From Paludibacteraceae bacterium (lineage in GTDB: Bacteria; Bacteroidota; Bacteroidia; Bacteroidales; Paludibacteraceae), in the NCBI GenBank assembly GCA_024401475.1, contig JAKSKZ010000016.1, positions 1-64,000 on the forward strand: a DNA stretch of 64,000 bases, in the 5' to 3' direction. Under the pieces are notes generated by a model. It searched no databases. It was not told where the DNA came from and worked only from the letters and a program-made list of their open reading frames with translations. This document shows positions 54,840-64,000 of this stretch, in pieces (the stretch's first letter is position 1; the number at the start of each line of letters is the position of its first letter). The position numbers were made by a program, and so were the translations under genes.

Positions 54840-55427
54840 ATGAATGAATTATGGTATACAAGAAATTTTAGGCTTCTACTCGGCTATTTTCTGACTGTGG
54901 TTGTCCTTACGGGTGTGTTCCTTTTGATTATTGCTAATACGGAAGAAAATGATGGTTGGAATCTCTTGAAGATTGTCGCGGCTATTTCTATACTCTTCTT
55001 TTCTTACACTATCCCCAAGAAGAGTGCTAAAGCATTGGCCTTGATAGTTTCGTTTGTCATTGCCTTTTGTTATATCATAGTGCCGATGGTATTGTTTATG
55101 GAATGGGAGAAACCGGAAGAACTTTGCTATTCGAGAATCTTTTATCTTGTCTATATCATCGGACATATTGTGTTCATCTGTTGTTTGAAGTGGCAAGATG
55201 ATGGTAAGGAATGCGTGAATTTGGCGGGGAATGAGGTCTCTTTTTATTATCGGAAGGAAGAGAACAATCCGTCTGACGATATTAATAAACGGATTAAGAA
55301 AGAGGCGTTCAGACAAGAAAGTGAAAGGTATAGTCAAGATCGAAACAGGCCTTGGGTATCTGATAAGGGAGGCACTCCGATTAAGCCGTCTGGTTCAAGG
55401 ATTGGGGGCTATTTTAGGCGGAAATGA
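54840..55427 (+). CDS. Small membrane protein of unknown function (195 aa)
   Basis: Four hydrophobic segments are visible: LLLGYFLTVVVLTGVFLLII, ILKIVAAISILFFSY-like residues at ~40-57, ALALIVSFVIAFCYIIVPMV, and FYLVYIIGHIVFICCL. They are followed by a charged cytosolic tail of ~75 residues rich in Lys, Arg and Asp that ends RIGGYFRRK. No family is recognised. It lies after the pgi terminator and has no clear promoter or partner. It may be genus-specific. Confidence 0.6.
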   Translation: MNELWYTRNFRLLLGYFLTVVVLTGVFLLIIANTEENDGWNLLKIVAAISILFFSYTIPKKSAKALALIVSFVIAFCYIIVPMVLFMEWEKPEELCYSRIFYLVYIIGHIVFICCLKWQDDGKECVNLAGNEVSFYYRKEENNPSDDINKRIKKEAFRQESERYSQDRNRPWVSDKGGTPIKPSGSRIGGYFRRK

Positions 55428-55893
55428 TGTGGTGTTGAAGAATGTGTTGGGTATAAGATGTAAAAATGGAAGAGTTGAGAATAGAGTGATTTTCGAATAG
55501 TGTTTTTTATGTCTTGTTAAAAAATGTGTCTGTAAGGTAAAAAAATAAAAATTATTTGTGTAACTTTGTTGTAATTTGGCATTGGAGACAATTTTGTTTT
55601 GAATGTGAAAATAATGATGTTTGCTCTGATGTCAGATGAAATCTTGAAATTGAAAAGATTGAAGCTATTTTTTGATTTAAAATGATTTTTGTCTTTTTGA
55701 CTCTCTTCTGTATAACGAGAGAGATTGTGGGATTGACTATCTTGGAGGAACTGAAAATATAGTATTCTTTATATCTTAATGATTGTTATAGAGAGTGGTG
55801 TCCTATCCATTCTTCAAGTTACTTTCGTAAAGAAAAAGGATACATGGATTATTGAATATAATTTAATGTAAACTATACAGTTATAATTTTTTT
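55428..55893. other. AT-rich intergenic region upstream of the BspA-like gene
   Basis: No gene is seen in 466 nt. A -7 box TAACTTTG at 55561-55568 matches the consensus but would leave a ~320-nt leader. A near match, TACTTTCG (~55820), is closer to the gene. No terminator is obvious. Confidence 0.4.
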
Positions 55894-58800
55894 ATGAGAA
55901 GTTTTTTATTGTTAGTGATGATGTTCGTCACCATGGTGGCAAATGCCGCAACACTGCTTACCAAGCAGTATATCGGCGGTGTTTACTACAATGTCTATGA
56001 CGACGGACACGCGGAGGCTACCTACGGTACTCTGCAAAGCCCAGAAAACTACAAGGACGAAATCCAAATTAGGTCTAGTATTTCGGTGAATGGAAAATCA
56101 TACACCGTGACGGCGATTACAGAAGATGCGTTCTACGCATGTGCTGAAATGACCGCGATTTACATTCCTAATACAGTAAAAACTATTGGTGCTACGGCTT
56201 TCTACAGTTGTACTGGACTTACGGAAGTCGAGATTCCAAATGGTGTGGATTCAATTGCACCAAGAGCTTTCTATAAGTGTAATGGCTTGAAAACGGTTGA
56301 TTTGAGTAATACTACTCTTAAAACATTTGGTGAGTATGCGTTTGCTGAATGTTATAGCCTACAGAATATCTATTTGCCTAAAACATTGAAGAAGGTTCCT
56401 GATTATGCGTTTTATTGTTCAGCTTCTTACTATAATGGCTGCAGCTCGTCATATCGTTGTACGAAAATTGTAATTCCTAATTCTGTAACTTCAATTGGTA
56501 ATTATGCTTTTGCTAATTATAGATATTTGGAATCAATTGAGTTTGGAGAAAATGTTCAAACTATAGGTGATTATGCGTTTTATGGTTATTGTAGTGGGGT
56601 ATATAATCGTAGCCTCAAATCGTTTTATTTGCCCAACTCATTGAAGTCTATAGGCTCGTATGCATTTTACCGTATGGCAGGTTTGACTTCAGTCGAAATC
56701 CCCAATTCTGTTACTTCAATAGGTACGTATGCATTCAGCAATTGTACTGCTCTAAAAACTGTAGAATTGTCAAATTCGATTAAGACAATCCCTGAACGTT
56801 GCTTTAATCAATGTACAAGTTTGACTTCGGTCGCTGTTCCTGCTTCTGTGACTACTATCGGAGAATCTGCTTTTGCATACTGTACAAGTTTAGGTTCTAT
56901 TTCTATACCAAATTCTGTAACTTCTATTTATAATTCTAGTTCATCTTCTTATTGTCCATTTTATAATTGCTCTCAATGTATCGTTTATCTATGTAATGAT
57001 CATATCAGCAAAACGCACTCTGCATTTTCTTATGTAAAGAAAGTCGTTTCTTGTGATAATGTGCAGATGCCAGTAGAGATTAATTATGCTTTCTTCTATA
57101 CTGGAGCAGAACAGACATATAATATCCCTTCAACTTCTTCTTATAAGGTAACAGGAAACAAAAGAACTGAGGAGGGTACACAGACGGTGACTGTCCATTT
57201 GTTTGATGGTTTCACATGGACAAATGGAACTACGGATGATCTTGAATTCGAATTTACTATCTATCCTGCAAAACTTAGACCTGATCAGACAGTGTTGACT
57301 GGATACATCGGTCAGAAACTAAAGGATCTTAATCTTCCTAAGGGTTACAAATGGGTGGATGATGAAAACACTGTGCTTGAATATGCTGGTGTGAATACGT
57401 TTGCAGTTGAGTATTCTCCAGAGGGTTGGACAAGAGATCCTCTTCTAATTGAGATGACGGTTAATGTGACAAAAACTCAAATTGTGCCTCCTGCAAAGGA
57501 TTCAACTGAGTATATCTATGATGGGAAGAGTCATACTTATCAAATCAAAGGTACTGAGTTCTACAAGATAACTAATCCTGATGATTTGACACAGACAAAC
57601 GCGGGTACATATCCAATCGGAATCGCCCTAAAGGATAAGGCAAACCATATATGGAATACTGGTTCTAACCAGGATCTTTCTTATCCATTCGTGATCCAAA
57701 AGCAAACTGTGACAAAGCCAGAGGCTGATCCTACTGAGCATGTCTACACAGGTAAAGAGATTACATATAAACTTAAAGAGAGTCCTTTATACACAATTTC
57801 GAATAACGAGCAAACAAACATTGGTTCTTATTCGGTGGTTGTTTCTCTAAAAGATAAAGATAACTATATGTGGGATAATGGTTCGTCAAACGATCAGTAT
57901 TACACATTTACTATCAACAAGAATGGAGTGAAGAAACCAGAGGCGGATACAAGAATGTTTATGTTTACTGGTGAGCCTATTACTTACAACATCCCAGAAA
58001 ATGATCTTTATACTGTCACTGGTAATGTTCAGACTAATGTCGGTACATATACAGTAACAGTCGCTTTGAAAGATAAGACATATTATCGTTGGAGCGATGG
58101 TACTACAAGTGATCTTAAGTTCACTTTCAAGATTGAGAAGTTGAAGGTGGTTATTCCTCCAGTTGTCAATATTGATTTCACTTACACTGGTGCGCCTCAG
58201 GCTTATCCTATTGCTCCTAATGACGGATTTGTCACCGTGATTGGATACGATAGCAATACTGGTAAAACAGGTTCGGATACAACTCAGACTAATGCTGGTA
58301 CATATTATGTGGTGTTGGCGTTGAAGGATAAGACAAACTCAATGTGGGTTAAGTCTCTTTCTGACACATACGGAAATACCGGTAATCAAGTTTATACATT
58401 TACAATCAAGCAGTCTGATGTTACTATATATCCTGCAGGTGAGTCGCCAGAGGAGTTGAAACTTGAGACTACTTACGGAAAGACTTTGAAGGATATCACA
58501 CTTCCTTCTGGATACGCATGGGTGACTCCTTCCACTTCAGTAGGTGTAGTAGGAGAGAAGACCTTCCCTGCCGATTACACACCAAAGGATTCTAAAAACT
58601 ATGTAAAGACTCGTGTATATCTAAATGTAAATGTTAAACCACAGCCAGTGTCTGAGCCTCTTGCTGATGAGACTTTGTTCTACTACTTGGCTAAGCCTCA
58701 GAAGTACACATTGGAGCTTTCTGATCTTTACTCTATTAAGAATAACGTTCAGACTAATGTCGGCACATACGATGTGATTGTTTCGTTGAGAGACAAGAAG

Positions 58801-61800
58801 AATTACGCATGGAAAACTTCTGAATCGGCAGATGATCTTACTTATAAGTTCGTTATTTCTAAGTCTAACGAAGCTGTCTTCGAAAACGGTTACAATCCTA
58901 ACGAAATCCATCCTAAGGTTCAGTATGGTCAGAAGCTTGGTGAAGTTACACTTCCTACTCGTTTCTCTTGGGCGAATCCGGATTCTGTAGCGACCAAGAT
59001 TGGAGACAATAAGTTCGTTGTTATCTACACTCCTTCAGATCCTAAGAACTACAACTCGGTTGAGACGGAAATCGTGGTTGATGTGACTAAGAGAAAGGTC
59101 GCTTACCCAGAGAAGGATTCAAGATTGTTCGTTTACAATGGTAAGGCTCAGACTTACGAGGTGGGAACTAATGATTTATTCAAGGTTTCGAATAATGTTC
59201 AGACAAATGCAGGTCGTTATGATGTTAAAGTTGCGTTGGTTGACAAAGAGCATTATGAGTGGATGGATGGAACTACTGATGACATCTACCAGGATTTTAT
59301 CATTCGCACTAAGAGTGTTGAGATGCCATCTGTTGATTCTAAGACATTCGTTTACGATGGTAAGAGTCATTCGTTGACAATCCCAACAAGTGCAGATTAC
59401 ACTGTTGCTGGTAACAAGGGTACAGATGCTGGTCGCTACGAGGTTTCTCTATCTCTTATAGATAAGAAGAATTATGTATGGGAGAACAACACTACTGCTG
59501 ATATTATAGCCACATTCTCGATTTCTAAGGTTAAGGTTGATATTCCTGCCGCAGACAATACTTCGTTCTCTTACACTGGAGAGCCTCATACATATAAGAT
59601 TGCTGCAAGTAATCTTTATACTGTGACTGGAAATGTTCAGACTAAGGCTGGTAGCTATGATGTCACAGTTTCTCTAAAGGATCCTAAGAATTATGAGTGG
59701 GTAGATGGTACATCAAATAGTCTAATCTACAACTTCTATATCAAGGATATCATGAACCAGTCTACTCTTGAGATTGTAAATATTCCGAACGTCTCAAAGA
59801 GAACTTTCGTTTACGACGGCATTTGTCATTATTTGGCCATTGGAGATACTGAAAAATATACCGTTGTTGATGACAGCGGTAAGTATGTTGGTCGATATGC
59901 GACTACACTTTCTTTGACCGATAAGAGCAAATATATTTGGGAGAATGGTTCAAGTGACGATGTGACCATCTCTTATGTGATTACAAAGGCTCCTGTTGCT
60001 CTTCCAGCAAAGGACACAAGAACTTTCACATACAATGCAAAGAACCAGACGTACAATATTGCGGCAAATGAAGCTTATACAGTTTCAAATAATGTGAAAA
60101 AAAATGCCGGTAGGTATGAGGTGAAAGTTGCACTCAACGACCCTAAAAATTATGAATGGGAGGATGGATCTTCTGACGATCTTACAATGATTTTTAAGAT
60201 TGGCAAGAAGACGGTGACTGTTCCTAGTGCTGATGCTACTAAGTTTACTTATACAGGCGAGCCTCAGACTTATACTCTAGCAAAAAGCTCTCTTTACAAG
60301 GTGTCGAACAATGTACAGACAAATGTTGGAGTTTATGATGTTGTTGTTTCATTGTCAGATGCTAAGAACTACATGTGGACAGATGGAACTACAAATGATT
60401 TGATTTACAATTTTATCATCAGAGCTGAGCAGACGAATGTTATTATTGTTCCTATACCAACAGTGACTAACAGAAATTTCGTTTACAATGGTAATGTGCA
60501 AACCTTGGAAATACCTGAGAATGAGCATTACACCATTGCTAACAATAAGAAGGTTGATGCAGGTAGATATGTTGCTACTTTGACACTTCGAGATCCTGTT
60601 AATACGGTTTGGAGTGATGGCTCGAAAGAAGATGTTCAGTATGTATTCAATATCACAAAGGCTGTTGTTGATATTCCAGAAATTGATCATACTCGATTTA
60701 CGTATACTGGTGAGGCTCAGACATATAAGGTTGCCAATAGCGAATACTACTCTGTTTCTGGCGACGTACAGACTAAGGTTGGTCAATATGAAGTAGTCGT
60801 TGCTTTGAACAATGTAAGAAACTATATGTGGAGCGATGGTACAGTCGATGATTTGTCCTACAATTTTGTCATCAGAGCTGCTGAGAATGGTACAAAGACA
60901 GAAGTCGCTATCCCTTCAGTGGTAACCCGCAAGTTTGTTTACAATGGAAAGGAGCAGATGCTTGATATTGCACCGAATGAAAACTATAAGATTCTTGACA
61001 ATAAGGGTGTTGATGTAGGTCGTTACACCGTGACATTGTCTCTTGTCAATCCAGATAAGACGGTTTGGGAAAATGGTTCAACCGAGGATGTCTTACTCAC
61101 ATTTACAATTGCTAAGGCACAAGTTGGATACCCTAAGCCAGATGCTACACATTTCATTTATAATGGCGAAAAACAGGTATACTCAATTCTTACAAGCCCG
61201 TTATATTCTGTTAGCAATAATGAGAAGGTTGATGCTGGTAGATATGAAGTGAACGTAGCTCTTAATGATTCTAAAAATTATGAATGGGAAGACGGCTCAT
61301 TCGAGGACCTTTCTTATAGTTTCTCGATTGCTAAGGCTCAAGTGAACGAACCTAAAGCAGATCTGACCAAGTTCTATTATAATGGCAAGGTTCAAACTTA
61401 TAAAATTACAGAAAGTCCTCTTTATACAGCGTATGGAACAGAACAATCAAAGATTGGCAAATATGAGGTTTTGGTTGAATTGAATGATCCTCGTAATTAT
61501 TTGTGGAGCAACGGAACGGCAGAAGATTTGATTTATAATTTTGTCATCCGTTCAGCAGAGAGTGAGAAAACGTCAATTGAGATTCCTACTATTGAGACGA
61601 AGAACTTCGTTTATGATGGAACGCCTAAATCGTTGTCTATAGTTACAAATGCAGCATATAAGGTTTCAGGTAATAGTGGAGTAGATGCTGGTCGTTATAT
61701 GGTGACATTGTCGTTGGTTGATACTAAGACTACAATATGGAGTGATGGTACGACTGAAGATATTAAGATGACATTCACAATTGCCAAAGCACCAATTAAT

Positions 61801-64000
61801 ATTCCTGGAGCAAATGATTCAACGTTTATTTATAATGGTGCTTATCAGACTTACAATGTTGGTTATGTTAATGGAATCGATAGTCTTTATACGGTAACAA
61901 ACAACTATCAAAAGAATGCGGGTAAGTATGCGGTTAAGGTGTCTTTGATAAATTCAAAGAATTATGAATGGGTCGATGGTACTATTGACGATGTTGTTTA
62001 TAGCTTCGTGATTAATAAGGCACAAGTTGAAATTCCACTTGCCGACAATAGTAAATTTACATACAATGGTAAAAAACAGAATTATACAATAGCTGCCGAT
62101 TCTCGTTATACTGTTGAAGGTGCAACTCAGATGATGCCAGGTAAATACGAGGTAATTGTTTCTTTGAATGATGATAGGAATTATGAGTGGAACAACGGAA
62201 CAACCGAAGCGTTATTGTATAACTTCATTATTCGATCTGAAGAGACAAATGTTGAGGTTATTCCTATTCCAAGTGTGTTGACAAAGAACTTTATCTACGA
62301 CGGAGGAGTTAAGTATCTTGATATTCCAGTCGGAAAAGGTTTCTATGTGTTGGGAGATACTGCCGTAAATGCAGGTCGCTATGTAACAACTCTCTCTTTG
62401 GTTGATCCAATAAAGACAGTATGGAGTGATGGTTCTAAAGATGACATCAAGTTGGTATTCTCTATTGCTAAGGCTCGAGTTGATATGCCAACAGCAGATG
62501 CAACAAAGTTTACTTACAATGCAAAGAATCAGACTTACTATGTAAGAGACAGCTCGGTTTATACTATTAATAATAATGTAAAGAAGGCAGCTGGACGTTA
62601 TAATGTGACTGTGGCGTTGAATGATGTTAAGAATTATGAGTGGAGCGATGGAACAGTTGATGATTTGAATTTTAATTTCATAATTAATAAGGCGAGAGTA
62701 ACTATACCATCTGCAGATAACTCCAAGTTTGTTTATACAGGTGTTGAGCAAACCTATAAAATAGCAACTAGTTCGCGCTATACCATTGAGGGTAATAGGC
62801 AGACTATGCCTGGTAAGTATGAGGTGCTTGTTTCGTTGAAAGATGTGAAAAATTACGAGTGGAGCAATGGAACAACTGAGGCATTGTCTTATAATTTTGT
62901 GATTCGTGCAGAAGAGACAACTGTAAAGTCGATCACTATACCAACTGTGTTGGCAAAGAACTTTGTTTACGATGGTAATGAGAAGTATTTGGATATTCCA
63001 GCCAGTATGGATTATATTGTGTTGGGTGATACTGCTGTAAATGCGGGTCGCTATACAACAGTTCTATCTTTGGTGGATCCAATAGGAACGGTATGGAGTG
63101 ATGGTTCTACAAACGATATCAAGTTGGCATTTACAATCTCAAAGGCACAAGTCGATATGCCAATCGCAGATGCAACTAAGTTTATTTACAATGGAAACAA
63201 TCAAACTTACTATGTAAGAGATAGTTTGGTTTATACGGTCAGAAATAATATTCAGAAAAATTCAGGTCGTTATAATGTGATTGTAGCATTGAATGATACT
63301 AAGAACTATGAATGGAGTGATGGATCAGTTGATGATTTGACTTTCAATTACACAATTAATAAGGCACAATTAGCGATTCCAACTGCAGATAATAGCAAGT
63401 ACATTTACACAGGTAATGAACTTACATATAAAATACCTGAAGACACTCGTTATACTGTTGATGGTAATAAACAGACTATGCCAGGTAAGTATGAAGTGCT
63501 TGTATCATTGGTAGATTCAAAGAATTACGAATGGAGCAATGGAACAACAGACGAGTTATCTTATAACTTCGTGATTCGTGCGGAAGAGACAACCGTTAAG
63601 TCAGTCGCTATTCCAAGTGTATTGACTAAGAATTTCGTTTACGATGGTAGTGTTAAGTCTCTTAATATACCTACCAGCAAAGATTTCTCTATTACTGGTA
63701 ATAGAGGAGTTGAGGTCGGTCGCTATATAGTGACTTTGTCATTGACTGATCCTGTTAATACAGTATGGAGTGATGGCTCTGCTGAGGATGTCAAGATGGT
63801 GTTCTCAATAGCAAGAGCTCAGGTTGTAATGCCTGATGCAAATGATTCAATATTCATTTATAATGGCGATTACCAAACTTACAATGTTGAGATAATTGGA
63901 GATACACTTTATTCAATCGCTAACAACTATCAAAAGAATGCTGGTAAATATGCAGTTAGACTTTCATTGAATGATGCAAAGAACTATGAGTGGAGTGATG
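55894..64000 (+). CDS. Giant BspA-like LRR surface protein with MBG-like repeats (partial, runs off the right edge)
   Basis: The ATG at 55894 gives a signal peptide (MRSFLLLVMMFVTMVANA). Reading stays open for 2702 codons to the last base, so the C terminus and any T9SS signal are outside. Residues ~45-390 are LRR_5 (BspA/Treponema pallidum type) repeats: 'AF..C..L..v.iPnsV.sIG..AF'. From ~400 onward there are about 28 repeats of ~75 residues of the form F.Y.G..QTY.I....Y.V..N....G.Y.V.V.L.D.KNY.W.DGT.DDL.Y.F.I, resembling MBG-type extracellular repeats. Three copies of a second type start (TTYGKTLKDITLPSGYAWV). BspA-like LRRs commonly bind host matrix proteins or other bacteria; the MBG array is presumably a stalk. 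It should be exported. Confidence 0.85.
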   Translation, partial: MRSFLLLVMMFVTMVANAATLLTKQYIGGVYYNVYDDGHAEATYGTLQSPENYKDEIQIRSSISVNGKSYTVTAITEDAFYACAEMTAIYIPNTVKTIGATAFYSCTGLTEVEIPNGVDSIAPRAFYKCNGLKTVDLSNTTLKTFGEYAFAECYSLQNIYLPKTLKKVPDYAFYCSASYYNGCSSSYRCTKIVIPNSVTSIGNYAFANYRYLESIEFGENVQTIGDYAFYGYCSGVYNRSLKSFYLPNSLKSIGSYAFYRMAGLTSVEIPNSVTSIGTYAFSNCTALKTVELSNSIKTIPERCFNQCTSLTSVAVPASVTTIGESAFAYCTSLGSISIPNSVTSIYNSSSSSYCPFYNCSQCIVYLCNDHISKTHSAFSYVKKVVSCDNVQMPVEINYAFFYTGAEQTYNIPSTSSYKVTGNKRTEEGTQTVTVHLFDGFTWTNGTTDDLEFEFTIYPAKLRPDQTVLTGYIGQKLKDLNLPKGYKWVDDENTVLEYAGVNTFAVEYSPEGWTRDPLLIEMTVNVTKTQIVPPAKDSTEYIYDGKSHTYQIKGTEFYKITNPDDLTQTNAGTYPIGIALKDKANHIWNTGSNQDLSYPFVIQKQTVTKPEADPTEHVYTGKEITYKLKESPLYTISNNEQTNIGSYSVVVSLKDKDNYMWDNGSSNDQYYTFTINKNGVKKPEADTRMFMFTGEPITYNIPENDLYTVTGNVQTNVGTYTVTVALKDKTYYRWSDGTTSDLKFTFKIEKLKVVIPPVVNIDFTYTGAPQAYPIAPNDGFVTVIGYDSNTGKTGSDTTQTNAGTYYVVLALKDKTNSMWVKSLSDTYGNTGNQVYTFTIKQSDVTIYPAGESPEELKLETTYGKTLKDITLPSGYAWVTPSTSVGVVGEKTFPADYTPKDSKNYVKTRVYLNVNVKPQPVSEPLADETLFYYLAKPQKYTLELSDLYSIKNNVQTNVGTYDVIVSLRDKKNYAWKTSESADDLTYKFVISKSNEAVFENGYNPNEIHPKVQYGQKLGEVTLPTRFSWANPDSVATKIGDNKFVVIYTPSDPKNYNSVETEIVVDVTKRKVAYPEKDSRLFVYNGKAQTYEVGTNDLFKVSNNVQTNAGRYDVKVALVDKEHYEWMDGTTDDIYQDFIIRTKSVEMPSVDSKTFVYDGKSHSLTIPTSADYTVAGNKGTDAGRYEVSLSLIDKKNYVWENNTTADIIATFSISKVKVDIPAADNTSFSYTGEPHTYKIAASNLYTVTGNVQTKAGSYDVTVSLKDPKNYEWVDGTSNSLIYNFYIKDIMNQSTLEIVNIPNVSKRTFVYDGICHYLAIGDTEKYTVVDDSGKYVGRYATTLSLTDKSKYIWENGSSDDVTISYVITKAPVALPAKDTRTFTYNAKNQTYNIAANEAYTVSNNVKKNAGRYEVKVALNDPKNYEWEDGSSDDLTMIFKIGKKTVTVPSADATKFTYTGEPQTYTLAKSSLYKVSNNVQTNVGVYDVVVSLSDAKNYMWTDGTTNDLIYNFIIRAEQTNVIIVPIPTVTNRNFVYNGNVQTLEIPENEHYTIANNKKVDAGRYVATLTLRDPVNTVWSDGSKEDVQYVFNITKAVVDIPEIDHTRFTYTGEAQTYKVANSEYYSVSGDVQTKVGQYEVVVALNNVRNYMWSDGTVDDLSYNFVIRAAENGTKTEVAIPSVVTRKFVYNGKEQMLDIAPNENYKILDNKGVDVGRYTVTLSLVNPDKTVWENGSTEDVLLTFTIAKAQVGYPKPDATHFIYNGEKQVYSILTSPLYSVSNNEKVDAGRYEVNVALNDSKNYEWEDGSFEDLSYSFSIAKAQVNEPKADLTKFYYNGKVQTYKITESPLYTAYGTEQSKIGKYEVLVELNDPRNYLWSNGTAEDLIYNFVIRSAESEKTSIEIPTIETKNFVYDGTPKSLSIVTNAAYKVSGNSGVDAGRYMVTLSLVDTKTTIWSDGTTEDIKMTFTIAKAPINIPGANDSTFIYNGAYQTYNVGYVNGIDSLYTVTNNYQKNAGKYAVKVSLINSKNYEWVDGTIDDVVYSFVINKAQVEIPLADNSKFTYNGKKQNYTIAADSRYTVEGATQMMPGKYEVIVSLNDDRNYEWNNGTTEALLYNFIIRSEETNVEVIPIPSVLTKNFIYDGGVKYLDIPVGKGFYVLGDTAVNAGRYVTTLSLVDPIKTVWSDGSKDDIKLVFSIAKARVDMPTADATKFTYNAKNQTYYVRDSSVYTINNNVKKAAGRYNVTVALNDVKNYEWSDGTVDDLNFNFIINKARVTIPSADNSKFVYTGVEQTYKIATSSRYTIEGNRQTMPGKYEVLVSLKDVKNYEWSNGTTEALSYNFVIRAEETTVKSITIPTVLAKNFVYDGNEKYLDIPASMDYIVLGDTAVNAGRYTTVLSLVDPIGTVWSDGSTNDIKLAFTISKAQVDMPIADATKFIYNGNNQTYYVRDSLVYTVRNNIQKNSGRYNVIVALNDTKNYEWSDGSVDDLTFNYTINKAQLAIPTADNSKYIYTGNELTYKIPEDTRYTVDGNKQTMPGKYEVLVSLVDSKNYEWSNGTTDELSYNFVIRAEETTVKSVAIPSVLTKNFVYDGSVKSLNIPTSKDFSITGNRGVEVGRYIVTLSLTDPVNTVWSDGSAEDVKMVFSIARAQVVMPDANDSIFIYNGDYQTYNVEIIGDTLYSIANNYQKNAGKYAVRLSLNDAKNYEWSD
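57088..64000 (+). repeat. MBG-like repeat array with higher-order period
   Basis: About 28 modules of ~75 codons are recognisable by the FxYNG..QTY start. From ~61600, modules beginning NFVYDG recur about every 660-690 bp (near 61600, 62290, 62950 and 63630), so a three-module block has been duplicated repeatedly. Block copies are similar but not identical at the DNA level, unlike the adhesin repeat at 5941. Confidence 0.75.

Overview
The window looks like a chromosomal segment of a Bacteroidota bacterium, order Bacteroidales, probably close to Prevotellaceae. The evidence is direct and mutually consistent. Two proteins end in type IX secretion (T9SS) type A C-terminal signals. Several upstream regions carry the Bacteroidota -7 promoter box TAnnTTTG, once with a TTTG -33 box 19 nt upstream. 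The housekeeping order lysS-gpsA-pgi is typical of Bacteroidales. A BspA-type leucine-rich-repeat surface protein is present, as are many very large secreted proteins. No rRNA, tRNA, CRISPR array or complete insertion sequence was recognised.

Layout. (1) 462-28627 (+): five head-to-tail genes with gaps of -11 to +59 nt, apparently one transcription unit. They encode a 5252-residue beta-helix/SprB-like adhesin containing a near-identical 1362-bp tandem repeat, an outer-membrane beta-barrel, a 1591-residue secreted protein with an HExxH metalloprotease site and an AT-rich C-terminal part, a 1252-residue secreted beta-rich protein of unknown fold, and a 690-residue fibronectin-III protein. This is my best candidate for an undescribed surface or effector system. 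(2) 29018-30608 (-): a secreted esterase and a small T9SS cargo protein. (3) 30609-32540: a candidate small RNA with its own promoter and terminator, a small lipoprotein with a textbook promoter, and five copies of a palindromic intergenic repeat. (4) 32617-43959 (-): a lipoprotein with sixteen exact 19-residue helical repeats and a 3249-residue LamG/T9SS protein; the two share a C-terminal-type domain. (5) 44340-46940: an Rpn/PD-(D/E)XK nuclease gene between palindromic repeat clusters, a relic of a second Rpn gene tail, an EamA transporter, then more palindromes. (6) 46991-50492: a DUF4015-type lipoprotein (-), then a coupled vWA and divergent adenylosuccinate-synthetase-like pair (+). (7) 50646-55427: lysS, gpsA, pgi and a small membrane protein. 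(8) 55894 to the right edge: a giant BspA-like LRR protein followed by about 28 MBG-like repeats, cut by the window end.

How it fits together. Most of the DNA encodes envelope or extracellular proteins. In the first operon, a giant adhesin followed immediately by an outer-membrane barrel resembles the SprB/SprF logic of Bacteroidota surface adhesins. The TANFOR-like metalloprotease and FN3 proteins resemble gene sets that I recall accompanying polymorphic toxins in flavobacteria. This functional reading is inference; the sequences show only signal peptides, repeats and motifs.
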